DNA of 64,000 bases. Origin: Varroa destructor (taxonomy: Eukaryota > Arthropoda > Arachnida > Mesostigmata > Varroidae). Numbering within the stretch: the stretch's first letter is position 1; each line of letters opens with the position of its first letter. The stretch is from the NCBI RefSeq assembly GCF_002443255.2, contig NW_019211456.1, forward strand, positions 30,625,341 to 30,689,340, read 5' to 3'. The notes under the pieces were generated by a model that was given only the letters and a program-made list of their open reading frames with translations, had not been told where the DNA came from and ran no database searches. A program made the position numbers and the translations under genes. Shown piece after piece: positions 23,401 to 36,562 of this stretch.

Positions 23401-25447
23401 CTGACAATATTAATGACGTAAGGTGTTTAGTTTATATACAACGGACGTTCAATTGAGTTAAATTGAGCTTAGTCGGACATAGATAAAAGCGTTAGTAAAT
23501 TAATAAACGGTAAAATGAAAATAAATTGACAGGATGAAACGATAAATGGAAAATATGAGTGCGGCACGGTATGTGTTATTGCATTTTGTTTAGCACTGCC
23601 CTCAAGTAGTATCAGAACATCGAACTTTGATCGATCCCTTAACTTGAACCGTTTTCGGATTGCGATATCTCTCGACCATAGTAAATGTCTGAGGTTCGAA
23701 ATCGCTGCTTTTAGTAGTTTGTCTTGATAGAGCGGTGTTAGATAATTGACAAAACTAAGAAATGGCTCATTCATGATTTAGTTTTGATTCCAAAATTAGT
23801 ATAGCGCGTTCCTAGCGGCTCGTGCCATACACTAGTTCTTCTTAGAAAGTGGCCATTTTGTTAGCGTTCCCATGCCGATACCGGCCAGTTTAAAATGGCT
23901 TTACAAGAGCGTCGGTAGAATCACTGGGTGGAATTTCAAGCAAATTAAAAGCCTGCTTGTCTGCAGAGTTTAATTGAATACTGCAGACGAAAATCGTAGT
24001 GGTGCTGAGTAAGCTCAATAGTTGCTAGCGGGCCGATTGGTTGGTCAAAGCGTCGCGATAACATCGTTAAAACTGAGAAAATTGCTACCTAATGAATTGG
24101 TATCGATCGTTAGTTTTGAACCGTTGCCGTTACTATTTTGGTACGAGTCTACGTGTACTTTCTCTTTCGGGTGTTCACGTTCCTGCTAAAAGCGTAGCAT
24201 AAGACTTTTCTTACATTTTCGACCAGCAGATCTGATCTATATTATAGACTGAATACACGCCGCAGTTTCATAGTGGATCTATTTATCAAAATAAAGGTAA
24301 ATGTATTTGTCCTTGTATCAGCAAGCGTATGCGTAATAGGCCGACGGATAAAATTGTCACCTGCATCTCACGTATTATAGATCTTTCTTTGAGAGTTTGC
24401 AAACGGTGTAAAATGTTTATTCGCGTACCTAAAAATTGCCAAGTATAACTATTACACATACGAGAGAAAAAAATTATCGACTCCTTTGAAGGAAATAAAT
24501 ATTCAACTTGATTTTCCAAAACACTATTAAGATTTCAACCATCAAAGCATGTTGCATCATTCTATACGTATAATGTTCTAGGGCAATTAAGCCTGTTGAA
24601 TAAACCGCTTGAGAGAAAACTTCCCAGCCCGATTGAGAGCTATTGCCCTGCACCCTCGGAGCTATATGCAGACCAGACGTTGCTGTCTAGCGAAATGACT
24701 ATATTGATAAAAATTTTTTTTTTTACTTAACTAGTTGACACTAAAGCTTGCATTAGCAACCCGACACGTACAAGAAGCTTCTTCCAACAAATACTTCGCT
24801 CTTCCAAGATGAACTCGTAATATTTTGTGTCCCTGATTTATAGATACAAATTCCGTAGACAGTAACAATTTCATACAGGAAGTATTTTTTCAACCGTTGA
24901 ATCAGCCAATGTGGTTCAGTGCCACGTACGTCTATTCAGGTCATGGTGAAGTCGCCTCACGTCCTCCCCGTCCCGCCCGTGGGACGCGGACGATTCGAAA
25001 TCACCTACAGACTATTTGATCAATGTGATTTTGCAGTGATCGAGCAAGGTATGAATGAAGCAGTTTCTTGTCTTACAACACCCTGAGGCACCCAGGCCAT
25101 GGATGTTGAGCCAGGGGAAAATCTCCCTCGTGGCCGAAGCACTTTCAGCGTTGAAACAAATGCTAAACGATTCATATTCTATAGTCTGGATACTTTCGTT
25201 TCGTTTCATTTGCACTTGAATACAAATGAGAATACAGTGTCTCAAGCGCCGCTTTGCTTGAACATATCTTTATTTTGTTTCTACTGTATAGGAGCAACAA
25301 ACAAACTACGTAGAACGGCGTTATAAAAAAAAAAAACAGCCAAGCAGCATCACGATCACCTGTTACAATTAGAGCTAACCTTATGCACAGTTTTTTTTAC
25401 ACGTTGGACTTTATCATCACTTGTACTTCAGTGATCATTTTTTGGTT
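23401..25447. other. Stretch without a supported gene
   Basis: AT-rich, with frames of at most 101 codons (23469-23774, -) and no domains. A T-run lies at about 24712-24724 and an A-run at 25326-25337. A tRNA-like string near 23650-23705 (TCTGAGGTTCGAAATCG) contains a B-box-like core but cannot be folded into a tRNA. Confidence 0.5.
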
Positions 25448-25500
25448 CCAATTTCGAACCACACTTCCGATTTAAGCAGCTTAGTCTTAGTACATAAATG
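25448..25500 (-). mobile_element. tRNA-like relic (probable SINE head fragment)
   Basis: On the minus strand, CTGCTTAAATCGGAAG resembles the anticodon arm of the SINE heads elsewhere in the window. It is followed by a B-box-like GGTTCGAAATTGG. The A box is not clear, and the conserved downstream block of copies 1 and 2 is absent, so this is a weak, truncated case. Confidence 0.3.
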
Positions 25501-28500
25501 TGTAATGGCCATATTAACACAATTTAATTCTTTTTTTCTTTGTCCACATTGAAACAACATAAATTATTGTTATTATTAGAACAGCATCCATCTACGAAAA
25601 AGCAACCTAAGGTAATCATATTTTAACAAAAATCCTACTTTTTGAGTACATTTGCTTCACTGCAGCCAACTCCTACGCTCTGTTTCATTCCTTCTAACCA
25701 ATAGGCAACGGCATCGCCAGCAAGTAAACCCGATATCGTTCTCCTGGATTTTTCTTAATGTTCTTCGCTCGATGTTGACAGCGGCGGTAGCATCTTCCGT
25801 GACGGAAAATGTCCGCTCAGCTTTGGAATAGCCTCTCAAAGATCCATCGACTACCAGTGATTGCTGGCAAAACTAATGCTTCGTTCCCTCATGCACATTC
25901 TATCTTGTAGAAAACAATTGTCAAACCACGTTGCCGGATCTACTCTGCGAATTGTCTCTGAACTTTGAGCGTGCTTGGACGGACCTCTACCAAGCATTTT
26001 TATTCAGCCTCTCCGCTCCGAGTGAAATGTACATACATGATTGTATTCTTGTTACTTGCGCATAGTACGTCCTTGACTTTGCAGCAAATCATGCAATAGC
26101 GGAGATGTATGCGAGAGACACACTAGAAACGGTATCGTCGATCATAAACATTGCAACCGAACGGCCCGATCCTATGAAATGATTTCTGGCTGGGCGGATG
26201 TATGACCCAACTTTTTTGGAACAGTAACAATTTTGGAAAAATGTTACTACCACTGCTGGCACAGTTCTGGTACTGCTTCAACTGGCCTTATGAAATCTCT
26301 TTGCCGTTTTGATCGAAAGGGTAACTCGAAAATACTAGCAGCGATGGAGGTACCGAGGCCGATTGACGAATCCTCTTCAAGAGGTCGCCCTTTTTGCGTG
26401 AGCTCTCTGCGGGACCTTGTGCCTGTGTGTGTCGGTATGAGCCGATCGAAACGAACTACTTGACTGCGTACACAGTCGTATGTTGTACGAAAACCGCACG
26501 AGCTAACACACAGCAACGAGCAAGAAGCATATCAGATAGGGTTTTATGTTCAGAACAGCGACTAAAAGCGTTACATGAGATTTCACTACTTCTGCTATTA
26601 CAGTTAGAAGGGTATAGTTTGCGACAGTACGTTTTTGCAAGTCGGACACGAATTACGGTTATAACTTTGACTTATTGAACTTCTCGTCAACGAAGTTTGA
26701 GAAAAAAAAAAAGGACACATGCCACAATGGTCTGGATCTGAATGTGTTATTGGCAGAAGGTTTTTAAAGTAAAATATTCATGCTGAAGGGTATCAGTCCC
26801 ATGCAAAAAGAGTCCATGTTATTGTCAATATATGTGTGAAAATCCAGATAATGTCATCGTTGTTGTCATTGGCTAATATTCAAGTGATCCCTCATTCAAT
26901 ATGCAGATCTAATTCAGCAATAAAAAAAAAGTTGCAACCGAATTTAATTTGTAACAGATAGCAACATCACAAATCCTCTTTCACAAACAAGAGTCCGGGC
27001 ATAATTTGAGGAAAAAAATACTAATACGAACACCGGTACGAAGGATCGTGCGTGTTGATGCTCCTAAATTATACTAGCCCAGAAGAATTTATTGCGTGAA
27101 GATCCTATTGTCCGTCTGGGCACACTTTTTTACTGGCATCAATTATCTGTCCAAGCGACACGCTAGCTCACGCCATGATTAGCGTGCGTCAATTCATAGC
27201 TCGTAAAACCTAAATCGATTAATACGAAGCATCCTACATCGTCCATTGACATAGAAAAGGCCACGACCTTAACTACGACATTGAAAACAGTTATATAAGG
27301 CAGCTTTATTACAACGATGCCAATATTATGGAAGCCAAAGTATTTGGAATCGTACATCACCAACTAAACTCAGCGCGTTTGTTGGTACTTTAGCCTGCAA
27401 CGATGGAGTTGTAACTGTCGAAAAATTTGGTATGCATACGTAATCCTTGTCGAAGGGTAAACCGTTGATAGCTCTAGTATACGAAAATTATCAGTTTTTC
27501 AACGACCGCCCTATTCGTTCTTGCGATTACCATATGCATTTCCAGTGACCGCTAAAATACTTGCAAATGTACACTTCTTCAGTTGGTTTATCACTTAGGC
27601 GGCCGACAGGCGGCGCGCTTTCGTGTGAATACCTTCTTCGACCTATCGCTTTTCGAGAAGGACATTTTTGGAAAACGATGCAGGACCACCAAAAGTTAGA
27701 TAAGCTAATGGCCAACTCGCTACGATGTGACGCCATTTTTTGTATTTTTAGAACACCGCCATTATCTTGTTTATTTCTCTGAATCGGTCGCACTCGTTTA
27801 ACTATTCAAAACATTTGATAATTTCGATAGTGCTCTGCTGCTACGGCAACTCTCCAGCCTAGCTCACGTCATCGACGTCTATCCGAGACGATTCAGTTTT
27901 TATTTATTTATTTACGGAAACAATTATCACAATAAAACCAACATAGAACACGAACCTCTATGCGTTTGACCTCTGTTAATTTTACCCAGCCAACGAAGCT
28001 GATAAAAACAATTGATCAAATTACGCTAAAGAAGTGAATGCTTTTGGATTTGTGTCAGAATCGTCTAGATAAACAATTTGGATAGTTATTGTTAGACTTT
28101 AATAGTAAATATCCTGACTCACCGACAATAATGTTATTTCAACGCCCCGTCATCGATGTTGACAGTTGTCGGAGGGAGGCCAGCCAGACCATGGAGGTGA
28201 TATTTATCCATAGCCAGCTAAGTATTCGGAAATTTCTTTGCGAATAACTTATATAAAAACCTTTGAGTGTTCAGTCTAGGTTGACTTAAACCGAACTTTT
28301 TTTTACATAATTTACTAAAAGCGGTATGGCTTCACGCGCCTGCTCATTACAAAATAGTATCGAAGCAAGAATCTCAACTAATACTTTGTTCTTTTTCCCG
28401 ATATCGACCTCCTTTAACATATATCCTCCCATAACACGATATACACGCCTAACGCTTTCATATGAAATTTGTAGAAATCACCCTTATGGAGTGTTAAACA

Positions 28501-31275
28501 CCATAGGTTAAATTAGAACAAAAGCACCTATTTACGAATTGCTAGATTTATTTGGAACCATACTCCGTGGCAAGTGACTTTGTCCAACCTTACCTTAACA
28601 GCATCAATTATATGGAGATGGTGATAGTCGAAATGCATTACTTTAGAATTCCGCGAAGTGTGCCTCTAGTTACCACGTTTGTTGCTGAGCACCATTTCCC
28701 CATAAAATGTAATTAGAATACTGGCATGCTCGGCATAAAACTTTTGGAATACTTGAAACTTGAAAAAGTTAAAAAAAAAACTTAGTAGACACTGAAATAT
28801 TTAAATTAACCAAGTCACCTAGAGACGAACTCAATAGCAAAATAAATAAAAATAATAGTATCCAGAAGAGCGCTAAATGGCCGCCGATGTTCAGTTTCGT
28901 TAGTTCGTATTGCAATACTGAGTTTTTGTCCTTTTAAAAGGCCCTGTTTTTGATCGTCCGGTGAACTTGTTACTGATTCCTGGCTATAAACACAGCATAC
29001 TTTATAATTCCTTCAAATGTATTATTGCATCGGGGCTCATAAAACTTCCGGGTAAAAAAGAGGCTTCGTCCAGCGGAGAACATCACAAACCATCCGTAAC
29101 AACCCAAATGTTTACAAATGAGCTAAAAATTAAGCCTGCATATCACATACTCATCAGTGAAGTGAAAACATATTAATGGAGTTTCACTTTAAAAGACAAA
29201 ACACCCGCATCTGCATAATAAATCACTTTTATTGATGCTTTTATTTTCTCGACGTGAGCCAGCAAAAGAAAAACATGTACCGTCACCAGGACAAGTATTC
29301 AGGGAACTACCCGGTGCAGATGTTCAGTTCCCTTCAGCTCTTATCGCTCGTTTAACCGCCGAAATCTTCTAATCCACGCAGCAGTCGCCGTGGTGATGCT
29401 GGTCGGAACACGATCCCGAAATGGTTTCAACTCGATAATCGATAACAATCCGAACGCAGTTCCAATATATACACATGTATAATGGGGCAATGCCAATGAG
29501 TCCTTCAGTCAGCCACCTAACGAGAGCAAATACATTAGCTGCTATCATCTTTTCGCCTGCTATTCATTGCAACTCGGAGAACGCTCAAGCTATGAATGCC
29601 GCATCTGCCTGAATGTCGATCAAGCAGATAGTTACGCCTCTTTGTTGTTGGCATCAGTTTTTTTCTTGCTTACTTATCGAGCTGTTCAAGACTCATTGCC
29701 GGTGAAGTAAGCAGGCAGCTATCGAGGGCAATGGTCGAAGTCTGTTATATGATGGTAACGGCGATTCTCATGACGAGTGTCATATTGGTGTTTGGATGCG
29801 CTGTTGCCAACACGTGGCACGTCGACCGCGTGAGATAGAAAGAGATAGAGATAGATAACTTAGCGTCTGGGCGGTGAAACGGGAGTGAAGAGTTGAAGTT
29901 TCGTCCGGAGCTAAGTAGCGATGATGACTATAATGAGTCGTATAATTTCTGCATCAAGTTGCTGAAGAATTGCTACTACGATGCTATTATGTTTGGAGCT
30001 TCACGATTCAGTTTCACGGAACTTTCTTGGCTTTTTGCGATTGTTCGGAAATAGGTGTGCGTTTATGAGTAGCTGAGATGAATGCGCTTCACGCACAAGG
30101 CGATCATGCAGCAAGCTGGATTGTAACAGGGAATCTCTATCAGCCCGTCAAAGGATAAACGTAAACACTGGTGAGTAGCGTAACTACCGGCATTTTCGTT
30201 GCTACATTAAATTGGCATTTCGTATTTCAATACAACTTCAATTGACCGTAGATTTAATTCGTGCCACCTCTGTTAGTAGGGACTCCGGCAGCCGTATCCA
30301 CATCTATAAATTATGCTACTTTTTCTTAGAAGGTTGCGGAACAACTGCCGTAACGTTCTGTTACATTCTAGATCGAGTGTTTTTGGCGTATTCGCTAGGT
30401 CACAAAATGAAATGTGCTAAGAAAAAACAGTTCACGGTTGCCAGCAGTCTCTATCAATATATTACTGCTAAAGTGGCCTTCTATGCTGATGGGCCTTAGA
30501 CTGTTTCAACGATTGCAACGTAAGATCAATATGTAATAAAATATCCCACCGATAAAAACAACAGACGTTAGCGGTATGATACGCTGTCCTGGCCTATTTT
30601 TTTTGGACTTTTCTCTAGAAGTCGACTTAAAGGACGTGACGTAAAAAGATATCGTCTTTTTGTTCTTATTGTCCTTCCCAAGAACACAGCGATATATTAG
30701 TAGATGTTGAGAGACACTCTTCAAAATCGTTGCTTCCGTTTTTGTTCCTGTATTGACATAATACTTAAGAAACACTAGAGAGTATAAGTTCTACTAAGAT
30801 ATCAATACTACATATTAAAGGTACTACGATTATCTGCTTTTCTCCTACTAAATTTGGGAAATCCCGCCTTAATTTAGCCGTTCCGAAACATTTTATTTAA
30901 GATCCTTCGAATAATTCTATTTTGCATTATCCTTCTTATGGTGTTTTGTGGTTCTATAAAGTCCGAACATGTAGCAAGCTCCATATCGTTCATCATTTGC
31001 CATCTGTTCATATTTCTTGAGCACAGCGGGTTGTTTGTGTGTTAGGACAACCGCAATTGGAGGCCTAGTGTCAATGTGGCCAGCGCCATTCTCTTTTTTG
31101 TTTATATACAAAAGAAAGAAAGAAATTGAGTATTCGGCGATCGGGAGCACTTGTTTTTGTGTGAATGGGTAAGGTTCCCAAGAAGCGCAATGAATAAATC
31201 GACAAATAGACATCAAGTGTGTCCTCCAGCGAGTGAATGGAGTGATCGTTGCCTCATGTGAAAATACTGCTTTCT
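25501..31275. other. Long stretch without a supported gene
   Basis: Frames here are 60-95 codons and overlap on opposite strands (for example 26247-26516 -, 26394-26678 +, 27527-27793 -, 27561-27782 +, 30212-30499 +). I see no domain, leader peptide or confident splice pair. Homopolymers occur near 26701-26711 and 28767-28776. A minus-strand frame at 30917-31291 (124 codons) has an ordinary composition and no motif. Confidence 0.45.
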
Positions 31276-31800
31276 TCAGAGCAGACACCAAGCCAAGGGA
31301 AAATCAAGCGAAAGGGATGTTCTGGTGCAATTATTACCGCAAGTATTGACGTTGCGGTCACCGTTGCTGATGCGACCGCTCCGATGTAAAAATGTCAACA
31401 GAACGTGCACTGACCAAAGCCATTCTTTGATTTGGGTCGTGGTCCGCGTACTCTTTGCAGTTCGTTCTTCTTTATGTCTTAGAAGAAAACGATAAAGGCA
31501 CGGTAAGGGGAGCAATGACGCCAGCGTTGTCGGCGCCACCCAAGAAAGTGGCGGCAAAATCAACCAACAACGAAAACAGTAGTGCAAGAAGCCTTTCAAC
31601 GTAAAAAGGCCAGCTGCTGCCGTGAACGAACGCTGACGAACGGTGACAAGTGTAGGAGAACTGTGAACAGTGGAGGGCATCATGATCTCACCAGTTACCA
31701 CAGTGAGTTCCAAGGGGGCGCCTGCAGCTAAGCTGGCGCTCTTTTTGACAGGACGCGAGATCCTGAACGACAAATCTAGTGTTCTCCGGGAGGAAATCAA
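31276..31800 (-). CDS. Unrecognised 174-codon open frame
   Basis: This is the second-longest open frame in the window. It begins at a TTG, with the first in-frame ATG pair only around codon 40. The translation is Leu/Ser/Thr/Arg-rich, with a hydrophobic stretch at roughly residues 68-108. The whole patch is GC-richer than its surroundings. The plus strand over the same bases also has an exon-like segment (31682-31825), so at most one of the two is likely real. No family is recognised. Confidence 0.15.
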   Translation of the reverse strand: MISSRRTLDLSFRISRPVKKSASLAAGAPLELTVVTGEIMMPSTVHSSPTLVTVRQRSFTAAAGLFTLKGFLHYCFRCWLILPPLSWVAPTTLASLLPLPCLYRFLLRHKEERTAKSTRTTTQIKEWLWSVHVLLTFLHRSGRISNGDRNVNTCGNNCTRTSLSLDFPLAWCLL

Positions 31801-31825
31801 CTATCTTGCGCAAATTTCTACATAA
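31682..31825 (+). CDS. Candidate terminal exon on the plus strand
   Basis: Within this 47-codon frame a strong acceptor, CTCTTTTTGACAG, ends at 31751. The codons after it read REILNDKSSVLREEINYL and continue to a TAA at 31823-31825. The segment is heptad-like and could be a short coiled coil at a protein's C-terminus. No AATAAA follows closely, and no partner exon can be identified upstream. It overlaps the minus-strand frame at 31276-31800. Confidence 0.2.
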   Translation: MISPVTTVSSKGAPAAKLALFLTGREILNDKSSVLREEINYLAQIST

Positions 31826-33232
31826 ATAGGTTTTGGAGTTGTCCACATCAGTGCCGTTGGTCAATATTTTAATACGCCATTGGTTGATAACGTGCATTTG
31901 GTCTACAGCGGTGTGGTAACAATGTTAGTACGAAGTTAACAGTGTTCGTTATATCAACAACGAACAAAGGGTATGCCACAGCTTTCGACAAATTATTATG
32001 CCCATCTGTCGTTTTTGCAGAAAATCTTCCTCATTTAAAAAGAATTACCTGCTGGTATGCCACAGTGTGAACGATGAACATTAATCTATATATTATTCCA
32101 CTACAATATTCGATTCCCAGGTTCAGACTGTGACATTACAAGACGCTGGCCCATTACGTTAAACCTGCATCCACAGCGCCTTAGTATTACGTAAGCTTAA
32201 CCCATCTATCGAATATATAGTTTTAGATCGGACTTTTGCTTGATAGTGTTGCCGTCCGCACTACTCACATTCGTTTAATGTGGGCTTGAATCTTTCGAGT
32301 AGTTTGGGAGCGCGTTTGGCGAAGTAGATTTTTTCTTTAATAGGATAACACGGATCAATGATAATGCCGTAGATTATAGTGCTGACCATATCTCACTCCG
32401 ATATACGTTCCGTTATATAATATATATAAACTAGAATGAGTTCTATATTACTTTTGGTAATTGCTCTGCCAATCTGATCGTTATCGATGTTACCTTTTAT
32501 ACGTAAATGCATATTTAGTTGACTTCTCATTATGTATTCAATGTGATCGATAAATTATTTTAGTGAATCCGTATCGGCAACGCTTGGCCTGAATTAGATA
32601 ATTTTATCTGAACGCAGGAAACCCCATAACGCCTCTAGATCCGACTACTCATTCATTATCAGTGACGTATAACACCATTGGCTCACAATTAAAAAATCTA
32701 CTAGCGATCAAAATGAGTTAGTCAATAGGAAACGTGTTAGTACAACCAGGCCGGTAAACTTAGCTCCTAGTTAGTTGTAGGTATCTGGAGAGCTGTCGAA
32801 AGATCGCTTCCCGTCTCAGAAACAATGACTATCATTGTTATTATATAGTTTGATCCCCACACAGGACAGAAATGGACCACAGCAAGCTGAAAACGCACCG
32901 CAGGGACAAAATGCAGTGGCAAACAGAGCAACGGCTTAGCTTTTTCCGCGCACAATTAAATCAATTAGTAAAACTAACTTCATGATCTATTTCAGCCGTC
33001 GGCTGTACATATATAAGCACAGCAAGAACATTTCTCCCGTGCTTTTATCGTTGCTATGTCCTACAGAGAGGGCTATGATATCAGGATTGGTTTAAAAACT
33101 CACGTGTCGACTAGGGACTGTATCAAAAACAATTTCTCCACGCTGAACAAATGTTCAACGTATAATAACAAGATTTCATCCCTAGGGAAAGTGTCGAGAG
33201 AAGCACGAAGGTACTATATGGACATAACGTAT

Positions 33233-33262
33233 ATACACACGCGCGCGCGCACGCGCACACAC
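33233..33262. repeat. Mixed (CA)n/(CG)n microsatellite
   Basis: ACACACGCGCGCGCGCACGC and following CA units, an alternating purine-pyrimidine tract with Z-DNA-forming potential. Confidence 0.9.
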
Positions 33263-36226
33263 AGAATAGCATATGGTTGCGTATTATTAATGTAGTGCTG
33301 TTGAAACTTATTAGCCAATACCTATTTTGTCATGTCGGAATACGGGCCATGTTCAAGCTAACGAAAAGCAAAATTGCCAAAGAGGAGAGCTTCAAAACCT
33401 CAGTCTCGTGTTTTTCCAAACACTGCATCTGCGACATCGTTGTCGGTTCTAGCTTTGTTTAACCCTCATCTTTAGGGTGTGTTTTAGAAAGTTATGAGCA
33501 GCCTCGAAAATTCGTAAGGCAAATTCATCTATATTAGCCAGGTAGGACAGACTTCAGTGATTTCGGGATAGCGCAGCCTGAAGAACAGAATTGTTTAGTT
33601 TGCCCTCCTACGTATTCCGTCGATCGTATCAAATCTCTGAACGATACTCATTATGAATTTTATTACAAAAAATCATCGAGTCGTTATATCGAACATCTAG
33701 TCACACGGACGAATAGATTCACGCAGAGAACGCACTCAGCTTGCTCCGAAGAGATACATCATCGTCATTCTCTATGAATATTATGTATGGGACGAAGGGA
33801 GACAAGCTTCGAAACAAATGAATTACCTATTTAACAACAAACAAATTAGTACTGGCTTAATTGAGTAGCATTGGTTTTGTAGAAATCCAAAAACGGTACA
33901 CTTGTACAACGTACAAAAACGGAAACTATTAACTCAGTAGACATATTTCATGTACAATGGGTATGGCACGCACAACGAGCAGGAGATACAATCGGGTAAT
34001 TAGCGAATAAATCGATTAAATAACTGGACTTTTGCTGCTGACTGCTATCGGCACATTGGGTCCTGGCGATGACCGCGCCTGTACATAGCTTCATTTCTCC
34101 CAATGACAGACACAATATTATAGTGGGTAATAAATATTTTTCTGAAATTCTAATGCCTACTAGTAGGTGCCTTATGAGAGGATGGCTCGGAACAGAAAAC
34201 GGCAGTTTACTCCGGCCCCGCTCATGGGCCTATGCAGGAAACCTACCACATGGGCGGCGAACAGCTTGGGGGTCTTAACTGTTTACCGACAGGCCAGAAA
34301 AGAAAGTGCGCTTCGTCCATTTTTGTTCGGCGCTATTATGATCGAACATATGAGGAGGACATATCTTAATCGTCAATAACATGAAATAGGGAGCGGACAG
34401 CAATTAAGGATTCGGGAGAACCATTCATAAATTGTCATGATTTGGCGAGCGACAGTCGTCTATTGTGTTATTAAAGGTAAGAGTCAACTTCCCTTGGACA
34501 GTAAACGTTTTCATTTTTTCAGGTTTAGCGTTGTTTCAATCAAACTAGATGAAATAGACTGTGTTGATAGTTTATCACGAACGCTGTAGTTTCAAACGTT
34601 TAGATGCTTATAGATAAGCGTATTACTTTTTTTTTCTTCGTTAATCAGACCCTGCTCGTTCTGGTTAACCTGGTAACCCTAAGGGTTGCACACAACAAAT
34701 ACGATCAAATTTATTAAAAGCTTGAAGAGAAAATAGCCGCAGGCAATAATGTGGATAAAAGTCTTCCGAAATTCCCGCCATGTAAGCGTAACTTATAAAG
34801 TTAATATGATTTCAGCTAATAACTGCGCTGATCTTTCTGAAAGTTCTATATTTGTTAGACAATTGAGAAGTGCTCTTTTATTCTGTCGCATTGCATCCTT
34901 CCCTAAAAAAAGTTCGGCAACCTCTACTTTGATGTAATTAAATACATGGCGCTCTCCCGACGGTAAGATACTCCACCTTCGAATGAAGAACAATCATGAT
35001 AGCAGTACATTAAATATAGCCAATAAAATATTTCTCGATCTCATACAACCTCCATTCGTTCGGTAATTGTAGATAGATCGTTGAAACATGCAAACAGTTA
35101 CGCAGTACCGTGGCGCTACACGCGTACGCTACGGCCTAGCAAACCTTGACACTTGGAGTAGACAGCTTCTTTTTTCTATTATCTATAATAATTCTGTAAT
35201 CGGCTCACAGAGGTGTGATTTTACCGAAACAGTTTTATGTAACGATTTTATGGTTTCGAATTTAAATATCTCTTTGTTAAATAAGTTGTGAGTAATAAAT
35301 AAAGCATCTGAACTTTTTTCTGCTTACCTTCTCAACGAAGGAAAGCGAGCGGATACGCTCTTCATAGTTTACCGCAGGTTATAAAGATTTTTTCTGGGAA
35401 GATTCTGCCATAATTGGTGCATTCGTCAGATTGTGTGCGGCTCTCCCCGTTGAACATGGTCTGTCAAGGTCATATTGACTAGACCCATATCTTTTTTTGA
35501 CGTCAATCTCTTCCAGCTCGATTCTCTCAAATAACAATAATGTGCTAGTCTAATACTCATATTCACTGTTCGATGCTGCACAGTTGGGAGCATTTTCGAA
35601 ACAACCCGTTGTTAATGAAATCGAGTTTTTTTTTTTTGAAAAACAAATGTCAGAGCAAGACGACATCCACTTATTATGCCTGGCTGTAGATGCATGAATT
35701 CGAAGATCCCCAGCGAGATCGGCTATACTTGTCTCTATATTTCTCATGTATAACAACTGAAGGCGATTTAGCATTGGACGATCACTTTGATATGTATACT
35801 TGAAGTTCTTACAATAGCTGGTTAGCCAACGTTGATTCAGGTTAGTTCCTGCCAGATGTCAACCGCCGCCTCGGGGTTAAAAACAACGCGTCGAATAGCC
35901 TAAAACTATATGGTCATCGCTCCAGATTACTGCTGCAGCCTGTTTGTTTCATAAATCCTCTACAGGGAGTGATGCAGTTTATCGTAAAATAACACAGCCG
36001 ACGTTTTCGTCTATAGCATAAATCATACTTGGCAAGGCCGTAATATCGATCGCACACTTGAGCTTTTTCCAGCCTAGTAGAGCTACGACATAACTTGTTT
36101 GTTCCCTTGTCAGGTGGAAGATTCATTTTGCCTCTTTTTCCGGTTAGTATTCACGTGAACGACAATCTGATTACTAGCCATATGGAGTCCATTCGTTCCG
36201 TATCACTCGTACGACCCCACTTTGAG

Positions 36227-36263
36227 AAAGGTATAGCATAGGTATAGAAGAGAAAGGTATAGA
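36227..36263. repeat. Three AGGTATAG units
   Basis: The octamer AGGTATAG occurs three times within about 37 bp, in a purine-rich context. It is probably a local slippage product. Confidence 0.7.
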
Positions 36264-36526
36264 AGGCAGCAAGACGAAGCGGTGCTTCCTTTGTTACAAG
36301 GTCTACACATTTTAACACTTCTATGTTTGTAGGTCGCTTAAGGACAACGATGGCTCCGAGCATAAACTAGCTAAACCAGACCAGACAAAAGAGCTAACAT
36401 TTTAATTACGAATAGACACAGACTTTCTCGTTTACTTTCCAAATGCCGTATATGATTCGAGGGTCTTGTCTAGTATTGCCGTTAAACATCGTTTCAAACA
36501 TAGAAACGAAATATGTATCCGGCCAA

Positions 36527-36562
36527 TTTCGAACCTAGACCGCTTGACCATGATATAGAAAA
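36527..36562 (-). other. tRNA-like A-box/B-box remnant
   Basis: On the minus strand, ATGGTCAAGCGG matches the tRNA A-box consensus and is followed only 3 nt later by GGTTCGAAATT, a B-box match. The anticodon arm is missing, so this is either a deleted tRNA/SINE head or coincidence. Confidence 0.3.

Larger units (their letters stand above)
31826..36526. other. Long stretch without a supported gene
   Basis: AT-rich, with frames of 60-80 codons only. It includes a CA/CG microsatellite at 33233-33262, a CRE-like TGACGTCA palindrome at 35498-35505, and a triple AGGTATAG short repeat at 36227-36263. No domain, RNA gene or convincing exon was seen. Confidence 0.5.

Noticed and set aside
24945..25005. 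tRNA-like string with GGTGA...TCACC ends and GATTCGAAATC
   Set aside because: Only 61 nt long, with no foldable D and anticodon arms; too weak to call a tRNA.
34405..34470. Possible fourth SINE copy (GGATTCGGG... then CAGTCGTCTATT)
   Set aside because: The A-box region does not align and the B box is poor; similarity is limited to a short string.
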